Source of the DNA: Sporichthyaceae bacterium
Lineage (GTDB): Bacteria > Actinomycetota > Actinomycetes > JACCUZ01
Assembly: GCA_013698395.1 (NCBI GenBank)
Contig: JACCUZ010000089.1
Location: 1 to 5,943, forward strand
DNA: 5,943 nt
Reading direction: 5' to 3'
The notes under the pieces are model-generated. The model did not search any database. It had not been told where the DNA came from and saw only the letters and a program-made list of their open reading frames with translations. Shown here one piece after another: positions 1 to 4,583 of this stretch (its first letter is position 1; the number at the start of each line of letters is the position of its first letter). Position numbers and translations under genes: made by a program.

Positions 1-1236
1 TCAGGTGGCGACGCGCTGACCCTTCCCGACGACGGTGATCCCGCCCTCGGAGACGACGAAGCCGCGCGCGCGGTCCTCGTCGTGGTCCACCCCGATCCGG
101 ACCTTCTCGGGCACCACGACGTTCTTGTCAATGATGGCGTTGCGCACCACAGCGTGCCGGCCGACGGTCACGTTCTCCATCAGCACGCTGCCGGTCACCT
201 CCGCCCAGGAGTGCACCGTGACCCACGGGGAGAGCACCGACCGCTCGACCTTCGAACCGGAGACCACCGCGCCGCTGGACACGAACGAGTTGACCGCATG
301 CCCGATGCGGCCGACCTCGCCGTGCACGAACTTCGCCGGCGGCAACGGATCGTGTGAGGTGTAGATGGGCCAGTCCTTGTTGTAGAGGTTGAAGACCGGG
401 TGCACCGCGATGAGGTCGGCGTGGGCGTCGTAGAACGCGTCGAGCGTGCCGACATCGCGCCAGTAGTCGCGGTCGCGCTCGGTTGATCCGGGCATGACGT
501 TGTCGCCGAAGTCGTAGACGTGGGCCTCGCCGCGCTCGACCAGCATCGGGATGATGTTGCCTCCCATGTCGTGCTTGCTCGAGGGGTCCAGGGCGTCGCG
601 GCGCAGCGCGTCGAGGAGGACGTCGGTGCTGAAGACGTAGTTGCCCATGGACGCGTACACCTGGTCCGGCGCGTCGGCCAGACCCACAGCGTCGGTCGGC
701 TTCTCCCGGAACGCGGCGATGACCCGCCGGTCGTTGGCGGTCTCGATCACGCCGAACTGGTCGGCGAGCCCGATCGGTTGCCGGATGGCCGCCACCGTGA
801 CACCCGCGCCGGAGGCGACGTGCTGGGCCACCATCTGGCTGGGGTCCATCCGGTAGATGTGGTCCGCGCCGAACACGATGACGTGCGTCGGGCGCTCGTC
901 GCCGATCAGGTTCAGGCTCTGGTAGATGGCGTCCGCTGACCCGGCGAACCACCGAGGACCCAGCCGCTGCTGTGCCGGCACGGGAGCGATGTAGTTGCCC
1001 AGCATGGCGGAGAGCCGCCAGGTCGAGGAGATGTGGCGGTCGAGGCTGTGGCTCTTGTACTGGGTGAGCACGACGACCTTGCGGTAACCGCCGTTGACCA
1101 GGTTGGAGAGCACGAAGTCGATGAGCCGGTAGATGCCGGCGAAGGGCACCGCCGGTTTCGCCCGGTCGGCGGTCAGCGGCATGAGCCGCTTCCCCTCCCC
1201 GCCGGCGAGGACGATGGACAGGACCCGGTCGGCCAT
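1..1236 (-). CDS. glgC: Glucose-1-phosphate adenylyltransferase (ADP-glucose pyrophosphorylase)
   Basis: The enzyme makes ADP-glucose and pyrophosphate from ATP and glucose-1-phosphate, the committed step of bacterial alpha-glucan synthesis in the cytoplasm. The 411-residue product has the expected order of motifs: the nucleotide-binding loop GGEGKRLMPLT (12-22) followed by RAKPAVPF (25-32), GSADA (99-103), GADHIYRMD (123-131, containing the catalytic-type Asp), FREKP (176-180, sugar-phosphate site Lys), ASMGNYVF (195-202), HDMGGNIIP (222-230) and YWRDVGT (258-264). From about residue 295 it becomes the left-handed beta-helix of hexapeptide-like repeats typical of GlgC. Length is normal for the family. 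The ATG at 1236 is chosen because the family begins just before the (V/I)LAGG strand; the longer in-frame start at 1296 would overlap the divergent glgA start. The TGA stop is the first three bases of the window, so the gene is complete. It is divergent from the GT4 synthase, which would use its product. Confidence 0.97.
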   Translation of the reverse strand: MADRVLSIVLAGGEGKRLMPLTADRAKPAVPFAGIYRLIDFVLSNLVNGGYRKVVVLTQYKSHSLDRHISSTWRLSAMLGNYIAPVPAQQRLGPRWFAGSADAIYQSLNLIGDERPTHVIVFGADHIYRMDPSQMVAQHVASGAGVTVAAIRQPIGLADQFGVIETANDRRVIAAFREKPTDAVGLADAPDQVYASMGNYVFSTDVLLDALRRDALDPSSKHDMGGNIIPMLVERGEAHVYDFGDNVMPGSTERDRDYWRDVGTLDAFYDAHADLIAVHPVFNLYNKDWPIYTSHDPLPPAKFVHGEVGRIGHAVNSFVSSGAVVSGSKVERSVLSPWVTVHSWAEVTGSVLMENVTVGRHAVVRNAIIDKNVVVPEKVRIGVDHDEDRARGFVVSEGGITVVGKGQRVAT

Positions 1237-1243
1237 GGTGCGC

Positions 1244-1249
1244 ACGCTA
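1244..1249 (-). promoter_or_regulatory. Putative -10 box of glgC, leaderless layout
   Basis: On the minus strand the hexamer is TAGCGT, a TANNNT match, followed by exactly 7 nt and then the glgC ATG. In actinobacteria this spacing puts the transcription start on the A of the ATG. No Shine-Dalgarno-like sequence lies before the start codon, which supports leaderless initiation. I see no convincing -35 box. At a 17-nt spacer the -35 position reads GGAATT, which is not the housekeeping consensus. Confidence 0.55.
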
Positions 1250-1253
1250 CCGC

Positions 1254-1262
1254 GGGGGGGGG
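1254..1262. repeat. G9 homopolymer between divergent glgC and glgA/glgM starts
   Basis: Nine consecutive Gs on the plus strand lie between the two facing -10 boxes. With ordinary 17-nt spacers the tract would fall in the -35/-10 spacer of both promoters, so a change in its length would alter spacing in both directions. The tract is directly visible; any effect on expression is inferred. Confidence 0.8.
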
Positions 1263-1263
1263 C

Positions 1264-1269
1264 CACAAT
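1264..1269 (+). promoter_or_regulatory. Putative -10 box of glgA/glgM, leaderless layout
   Basis: CACAAT matches TATAAT at four of six positions, including the key A2 and T6, and is followed by 7 nt (TCCCCTC) and the ATG at 1277. This is the same spacing as at glgC, the ABC gene and nfeD. The CCCCTC before the ATG is the opposite of a ribosome-binding site, so translation is probably leaderless. No recognisable -35 box is present. Confidence 0.45.
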
Positions 1270-1276
1270 TCCCCTC

Positions 1277-2458
1277 ATGCGCGTCGATCTGCTCACCAGG
1301 GAGTACCCGCCCGAGGTCTACGGCGGAGCCGGGGTCCATGTCGAGTACCTCGCAAGGGAGCTCCGACGGCTTGTCGACGTACGCGTCCGGTGCATGGGCG
1401 CGCCACGGGACGAGCCCGGCGTGTCGGCGTACGACGTGCCGCCTGGCCTGTCGGGCGCCAACCCGGCGCTGCGGACCCTGGGCACCGACCTGGAGATCGC
1501 CGCGGACTGCGACGGGGCTGACATCGTCCACTCCCACACGTGGTACGCCAACCTCGCCGGACACGTCGCCAAGCTGCTGCACGGCGTACCCCACGTCGTG
1601 AGCGCGCACAGCCTCGAGCCGTTGCGGCCGTGGAAGGCCGAGCAGCTCGGTGGGGGATACGCGCTCTCGTCCTGGGTCGAGCGGACCGGCATGGAGGCGG
1701 CCGATGCCGTCGTCGCCGTCTCCGCGGGCATGCGCGACGACCTGCTGCGCAGCTATCCCGACGTGGACCCGGATCGGGTGCACGTCGTGCACAACGGCAT
1801 CGACACGCAGGAGTACGCACCGGACAACGGGACCGATGTCCTCGAGCGGCTGGGGATCGACCCCGACCGGCCATCGGTCGTCTTCGTCGGGCGGATCACC
1901 CGGCAGAAGGGTCTGCCCCACCTCCTGCGGGCGGCCGCGGCCCTGGACCCGGGAGTGCAGCTCGTGCTGTGCGCCGGCGCCCCGGACACCGACGAGATCC
2001 GGGCCGAAGTGGTCCATCTTGTCGACGAGCTGCGCAAGGACCGCGACGGGGTGGTCTGGGTGCAGCAGATGCTGCCCAAGCCCGAGGTCGTCCAGGTGCT
2101 CAGCCATGCCACCGTCTTCGCGTGCCCGTCGGTCTACGAGCCGATGGGCATCGTCAACCTCGAGGCGATGGCCTGCGAGGTGCCGGTGGTCGCCACGGCG
2201 ACGGGAGGGATCCCCGAGGTGGTGGCCGACGGCGAGACGGGGCGGCTGGTCCCCATCGAGCAGGCTGACGACGGCACCGGCACGCCCCTGGACTCGGCTC
2301 GCTTCGAGGCCGACCTCGCCGCTGCGCTGTCAGCGGTCCTGGCGGATCCCGACGGAGCGCGCGCCATGGGCCAGGCCGGCCGCCGTCGGGCTGTCGAGGC
2401 CTTCTCCTGGGCCGCCATCGCGACCCGCACGCTGAGTCTCTACAGCTCCCTCCGCTGA
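1277..2458 (+). CDS. glgA/glgM: GT4-family glycogen synthase / alpha-maltose-1-phosphate synthase
   Basis: This retaining glycosyltransferase uses ADP-glucose as donor. The 393-residue protein has a GT-B fold of the GT4 type, not the longer GT5 type of E. coli GlgA. The N-terminal domain opens with LTREYPPEVYGGAGVHV (6-22), which holds the family's Gly-rich acceptor/phosphate loop, then HSHTWYANLAG (85-95) and SAHSLEPLRPWK (109-120) with His111 as an active-site candidate. The C-terminal domain has FVGRITRQKG (203-212; Arg206 and Lys211 fit the donor phosphate-binding pair) and the E-x7-E motif at Glu288 and Glu296 in YEPMGIVNLEAM. The mycobacterial homologue beside glgC (Rv1212c) was annotated GlgA and later assigned as GlgM, which makes alpha-maltose-1-phosphate from ADP-glucose and glucose-1-phosphate. 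The same activity is plausible here but cannot be told from sequence alone. The ATG at 1277 matches the family N-terminus, and the longer upstream reading would run through glgC on the other strand. The gene ends in a hairpin. Confidence 0.94.
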   Translation: MRVDLLTREYPPEVYGGAGVHVEYLARELRRLVDVRVRCMGAPRDEPGVSAYDVPPGLSGANPALRTLGTDLEIAADCDGADIVHSHTWYANLAGHVAKLLHGVPHVVSAHSLEPLRPWKAEQLGGGYALSSWVERTGMEAADAVVAVSAGMRDDLLRSYPDVDPDRVHVVHNGIDTQEYAPDNGTDVLERLGIDPDRPSVVFVGRITRQKGLPHLLRAAAALDPGVQLVLCAGAPDTDEIRAEVVHLVDELRKDRDGVVWVQQMLPKPEVVQVLSHATVFACPSVYEPMGIVNLEAMACEVPVVATATGGIPEVVADGETGRLVPIEQADDGTGTPLDSARFEADLAAALSAVLADPDGARAMGQAGRRRAVEAFSWAAIATRTLSLYSSLR

Positions 2459-2470
2459 TCCGCTCAGCGG
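2452..2470. terminator. Perfect hairpin shared by two convergent genes
   Basis: CCGCTGA, loop TCCGC, TCAGCGG form a perfect 7-bp stem. The left arm contains the glgA TGA stop (2456-2458). The hairpin also lies 7 bp beyond the stop of the convergent hypothetical gene at 2478, so it can form at the 3' end of both transcripts. There is no T tract on either side, as is usual for actinobacterial terminators. The entire gap between the two stops is 19 bp. Confidence 0.65.
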
Positions 2471-2477
2471 TCATCTG

Positions 2478-3203
2478 TCAGCCGGGCGGAGGCGGGCTGC
2501 ACGCTGCCTCCACTGCCCGCCGCACCGCTGTGTCCAGGTCACGCAGGACCTGTCGGCGAGCCGTCATCGCCGTTCCGCTGACCGCCGCACCTTCGCTGGC
2601 TTGCGCCACCTCGAGAACGCTCGCCAGGCGCAGCGACCGGGCAAGCAGCGCGTGCGCGGCGGGTGGCGCGCTCGGTGGAAGGGGGCTACTTGCCGCCCGG
2701 GTGCCGCGCGAGATGACGTCAGCGGCAGCGGGGTCCCAGCGTGCGACGTCAAGGGCGGCCAGGACCTCGGCTGCGTCGCGGACCACCGCGCCGAGTGCGC
2801 GTTCCGCGTCGTGGATGGACAGGGGCGTACGCCGGTCGGGCTCCACGACGTACGTCTGCCAGTCCCCCCGCGCAGCGGGGAGGAGACCGATCTCTGCACC
2901 GACCGCCACCACGGCGGCACCGCCCGCGACGGCGCCCTCGGTGAACGCCTTGGGGCCGGGCAGTCCGGACGGGTCACCCGGCCGGGTCAGCACCAGACGC
3001 AGTGCGGCCGCGCCCAGGAAGCGCAGCCGGCCCAACGCGTAGGCGAGCGTTACCGGAGTGCCCTCGCCCGGCAGCCCGAGCACCCGGTGGGCCGCATCGT
3101 GCGGGCCGGTCACGGCGTCGGCTGCCTCGTCGAGGCTGCACGCGCCGGTCAGTGCGGCGGTTCCCCAGGCCGCGAGTCGGCCGGCGCCCGGTAGTTCGTG
3201 CAC
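2478..3203 (-). CDS. Conserved hypothetical alanine-rich protein, divergent from an ABC ATPase
   Basis: I do not recognise a functional domain. From the GTG at 3203 the product has 241 residues, is rich in Ala, Leu, Arg and Val, has no signal peptide and no clear membrane span, and looks soluble and largely helical. Visible landmarks are LPGAGRLAAWGTAALTG (4-20), a segment around 50-73 with LAYALGRLRFLGAAALRLVL, a Pro/Gly stretch RPGDPSGLPGP (74-84), a hydrophobic AVAGGAAVVAVGAEIGLLP run (91-109) and a Pro-rich C-terminal end. The PGDPxGLPGP element resembles uncharacterised actinobacterial proteins I have seen, but this is memory, not a search. The GTG at 3203 is preferred because GAGGAGG lies 5 nt before it. 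Alternative GTG starts at 3209, 3233 and 3236 would give 243, 251 or 252 residues and would read through the inverted repeat at 3210-3228. GC-rich third positions and the tight convergent fit with glgA support real coding. Confidence 0.75.
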   Translation of the reverse strand: MHELPGAGRLAAWGTAALTGACSLDEAADAVTGPHDAAHRVLGLPGEGTPVTLAYALGRLRFLGAAALRLVLTRPGDPSGLPGPKAFTEGAVAGGAAVVAVGAEIGLLPAARGDWQTYVVEPDRRTPLSIHDAERALGAVVRDAAEVLAALDVARWDPAAADVISRGTRAASSPLPPSAPPAAHALLARSLRLASVLEVAQASEGAAVSGTAMTARRQVLRDLDTAVRRAVEAACSPPPPG

Positions 3204-3208
3204 GACCA

Positions 3209-3215
3209 CCTCCTC
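3209..3215 (-). promoter_or_regulatory. Shine-Dalgarno of the hypothetical gene, inside a hairpin arm
   Basis: On the minus strand GAGGAGG precedes the GTG at 3203 by 5 nt. It is one of only two strong ribosome-binding sites in the window. Six of its seven bases (GAGGAG) form part of the 3' arm of the inverted repeat at 3210-3228, so in RNA the site could be paired with CTCCTC and hidden from the ribosome. Confidence 0.6.
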
Positions 3216-3228
3216 GGTCTCCGAGGAG
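3210..3228. repeat. Perfect inverted repeat 1, 8-bp arms
   Basis: CTCCTCGG, spacer TCT, CCGAGGAG is a perfect 8-bp inverted repeat. It abuts inverted repeat 2 with no base between them. In DNA it covers the expected -35 position (about 3221-3226) of the ABC gene and could be an operator. In minus-strand RNA it could fold into a stem-triloop that takes up the Shine-Dalgarno sequence of the hypothetical gene. Confidence 0.85.
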
Positions 3229-3243
3229 TCCACCACGGGTGGA
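3229..3243. promoter_or_regulatory. Perfect inverted repeat 2, candidate operator
   Basis: TCCACC, spacer ACG, GGTGGA is a perfect 6-bp inverted repeat with the same 3-bp spacer as its neighbour. It ends on the base before the -10 box of the ABC gene and overlaps the only -10-like box seen for the divergent hypothetical gene. A protein bound here could control both promoters. The repeat is seen directly; the operator role is inferred. Confidence 0.55.
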
Positions 3244-3245
3244 TA
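3240..3245 (-). promoter_or_regulatory. Weak -10-like box for the hypothetical gene
   Basis: The minus strand reads TATCCA, which lacks the usual final T. Transcription would start near 3232, giving a short leader that contains inverted repeat 1 and the Shine-Dalgarno sequence before the GTG at 3203. It overlaps the opposite-strand -10 box of the ABC gene by two bases. Confidence 0.25.
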
Positions 3246-3249
3246 GGTT
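3244..3249 (+). promoter_or_regulatory. Putative -10 box of the ABC gene, leaderless layout
   Basis: TAGGTT fits TANNNT and is followed by 7 nt and the ATG at 3257, the same spacing as at glgC. A GAGG lies only 3 nt before the ATG, too close for good ribosome binding, so leaderless translation is the better reading. The -35 position falls within inverted repeat 1. Confidence 0.55.
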
Positions 3250-3256
3250 GAGGCGC

Positions 3257-4039
3257 ATGTCCGACGTCCTCGTACTGTCCGGGGTGAGCGTGGTCCGCGA
3301 CGGCGCCACCCTGCTCGACAGTGTCGACTGGGAGGTGGCCGAGGGGGAGCGGTGGGTCGTCCTGGGTGCCAACGGGGCGGGAAAGACCACGCTGTTGCAG
3401 GTCGCCTCGGCCAACCTGCACCCCACCCGGGGCACGGCGACCATCCTGGGCGAGACGTTGGGCGCGGTCGACGTGTTCGAGCTGCGGCCACGCATCGGGC
3501 TCTCCAGCGCCGCCATGGCCGATCGCCTCCCGGCGAAGGAGACCGTCCGTGACGTCGTGGTCACCGCGTCGTACGCCATCGTGGGTCGATGGCGCGAGCG
3601 GTACGAGGAGCTCGACGCGGAACGGGCCGACGAGCTACTGGCTGCGCTCGGCGTGGCCCATCTCGCCGAACGGCGCTTCGGCACGCTGAGCGAGGGCGAG
3701 CGCAAGCGCGTGCAGATCGCGCGGGCATTGATGACCGACCCGGAGCTGATGCTGCTCGACGAGCCGGCGGCCGGGCTGGACCTGGGCGGACGGGAAGACC
3801 TGGTTCGCAGGCTCGGGCTGATCGCGAACGACGCGGACGCCCCGGCACTGGTCCTGGTGACCCACCATGTCGAGGAGATCCCGCCCGGCTTCACCCATGC
3901 CCTGCTCCTGCGCGAGGGACGCGTGGTGGCCGCCGGGCCGCTGAGGAGCGCGCTGACCCCCGGGACCCTGACGACGACGTTCGGCCTCCCGTTGAAGCTC
4001 GTGCGTACGGGTTCGCGCTGGTCGGCCCGCGCCGTGTGA
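3257..4039 (+). CDS. Orphan ABC transporter ATP-binding protein (COG1119-like)
   Basis: This is a single nucleotide-binding domain of 260 residues that would hydrolyse ATP to drive a membrane or non-transport partner. Motifs in order: Walker A GANGAGKT (37-44), ABC signature LSEGERKR (144-151), Walker B LMLLDE (164-169), D-loop GLD (173-175) and H-loop His203 in VTHHVEEI. The usual Q-loop glutamine after the RIG strand (79-81) is absent, the stretch reading LSSAAM. This and the general look recall the ModF/PhrA-like ATPases (COG1119), a recognition from memory. No permease or binding protein gene lies in the window: upstream is a divergent hypothetical gene and downstream is an NfeD/SPFH operon with its own promoter. 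The ATG at 3257 gives a normal ABC N-terminus (VLSGVSVVRDG) and lies 7 nt from a TANNNT box. ATPase identity is sure; substrate is unknown. Confidence 0.9.
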   Translation: MSDVLVLSGVSVVRDGATLLDSVDWEVAEGERWVVLGANGAGKTTLLQVASANLHPTRGTATILGETLGAVDVFELRPRIGLSSAAMADRLPAKETVRDVVVTASYAIVGRWRERYEELDAERADELLAALGVAHLAERRFGTLSEGERKRVQIARALMTDPELMLLDEPAAGLDLGGREDLVRRLGLIANDADAPALVLVTHHVEEIPPGFTHALLLREGRVVAAGPLRSALTPGTLTTTFGLPLKLVRTGSRWSARAV

Positions 4040-4040
4040 G

Positions 4041-4071
4041 TGGTGCCGCGGAACGCTTGGCGCGGGCACCA
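4041..4071 (+). terminator. Hairpin after the ABC gene
   Basis: TGGTGCC-GCG pairs with CGC-G-GGCACCA: 7 bp, a one-base bulge, then 3 bp, around a 10-nt loop. It starts one base after the ABC stop codon. There is no T-rich tail beyond a short CGTTG. It separates the ABC gene from the NfeD/SPFH operon. Confidence 0.55.
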
Positions 4072-4103
4072 CGTTGCGACGGGTGACAGATCCGCTACGT
4101 CCC

Positions 4104-4109
4104 TAGGAT
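4104..4109 (+). promoter_or_regulatory. Putative -10 box of the nfeD-SPFH operon
   Basis: TAGGAT fits TANNNT and is followed by 7 nt (GGCCTGC) and the GTG at 4117. It overlaps the in-frame ATG at 4108, which would then be part of the promoter and not translated. A GTGACA at 4083-4088 resembles TTGACA, but its 15-nt spacer is short. Confidence 0.5.
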
Positions 4110-4116
4110 GGCCTGC

Positions 4117-4566
4117 GTGGAGGGCTTGGGGGGATACGACTGGGCCGCGTGGCTGGGGCTTGCCGTCATCTTCGGGATCGTGGAGGTCACCACCCTGGAC
4201 CTCACCTTCGCGATGCTCGCGGCTGGTGCGCTCGCCGGCGCCGCGACGGGCGTGGTCACCGACAACCTTGTGATCCAAGCAGCGGTCGCGCTGGTCGTGG
4301 CCGTCGCCATGCTGGCGGTGGTCCGGCCGCTCGCACTGCGTCACCTCCGGACGCCGCTTGCGATCCGCACGGGGACCGCTGCCCTGATCGGTGAACACGG
4401 GTTGGTGCTGGAGCCGGTCACAGCCCACTCGGGGCAGGTGAAGCTCAAGGGGGAGGTGTGGTCGGCGCGCAGCTTCGACCCGCAGAGCAGCATCGAGGCA
4501 GGGCGCAGCGTCGAGGTCGTACAGATCGACGGCGCCACGGTGGTCGTGTACGAGTCAGGGTCCTAG
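4117..4566 (+). CDS. Short NfeD-like membrane protein
   Basis: NfeD proteins are membrane partners of SPFH/stomatin-type proteins, with a soluble C-terminal beta-barrel facing away from the bilayer. Read from the GTG at 4117 the product has 149 residues. Three hydrophobic segments are visible at about 10-27, 29-47 and 51-69, followed by RPLALRHLR. The C-terminal OB-fold-like NfeD domain runs from about 85 to 146 (start TGTAALIGEHG, then GQVKLKGEVWSARS, and ending in VVQIDGATVVVYE). The family's Gly and Trp positions in GEVWSAR are kept. It lacks the N-terminal ClpP-like serine protease of long NfeD proteins, so it is the short form. The alternative ATG at 4108 adds three residues (152 aa). 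The GTG is preferred because the ATG lies in the -10 box. The SPFH gene follows after 17 bp and is surely in the same operon. Confidence 0.88.
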   Translation: MEGLGGYDWAAWLGLAVIFGIVEVTTLDLTFAMLAAGALAGAATGVVTDNLVIQAAVALVVAVAMLAVVRPLALRHLRTPLAIRTGTAALIGEHGLVLEPVTAHSGQVKLKGEVWSARSFDPQSSIEAGRSVEVVQIDGATVVVYESGS

Positions 4567-4572
4567 ACAGTC

Positions 4573-4577
4573 GGAGG
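4573..4577 (+). promoter_or_regulatory. Ribosome-binding site of the SPFH gene
   Basis: GGAGG lies 6 nt before the ATG at 4584. It fixes that start against longer in-frame readings that would run back into nfeD. It fits an internal operon gene, in contrast to the leaderless-looking first genes nearby. Confidence 0.75.
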
Positions 4578-4583
4578 CAGGCC

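Noticed and set aside
128..952. Long open frame on the minus strand inside glgC, and a plus-strand frame at 520-939
   Set aside because: Shadow frames of a high-GC gene; composition is Arg/Pro/Gly-rich with no motif.
1244..1272. ECF-sigma promoter for glgC based on GGAATT on the minus strand
   Set aside because: The matching -10 triplet is not at the right distance; the TANNNT leaderless reading is simpler.
1133..1276. Longer glgA reading from an ATG at 1133
   Set aside because: The extra 48 codons are antisense to the glgC N-terminus, and the family begins at MRVDLLTREYPP.
1237..1296. Longer glgC reading from an upstream ATG at 1296, adding 20 residues
   Set aside because: It would run across the divergent promoter and overlap the glgA start; the added residues do not resemble a GlgC N-terminus.
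1540..2268. Plus-strand frame inside glgA (242 codons), Arg/Gly-rich
   Set aside because: Frame shadow of glgA, with no start context and no family features.
2974..4428. 484-codon minus-strand frame antisense to the ABC gene and part of nfeD
   Set aside because: Low-complexity Ser/Arg/Thr product without motifs, while the opposite strand encodes complete, motif-bearing proteins.
4567..4583. A separate promoter for the SPFH gene
   Set aside because: The gap is only 17 bp and is filled by the ribosome-binding site; no -10 box is seen, so operon expression is more likely.
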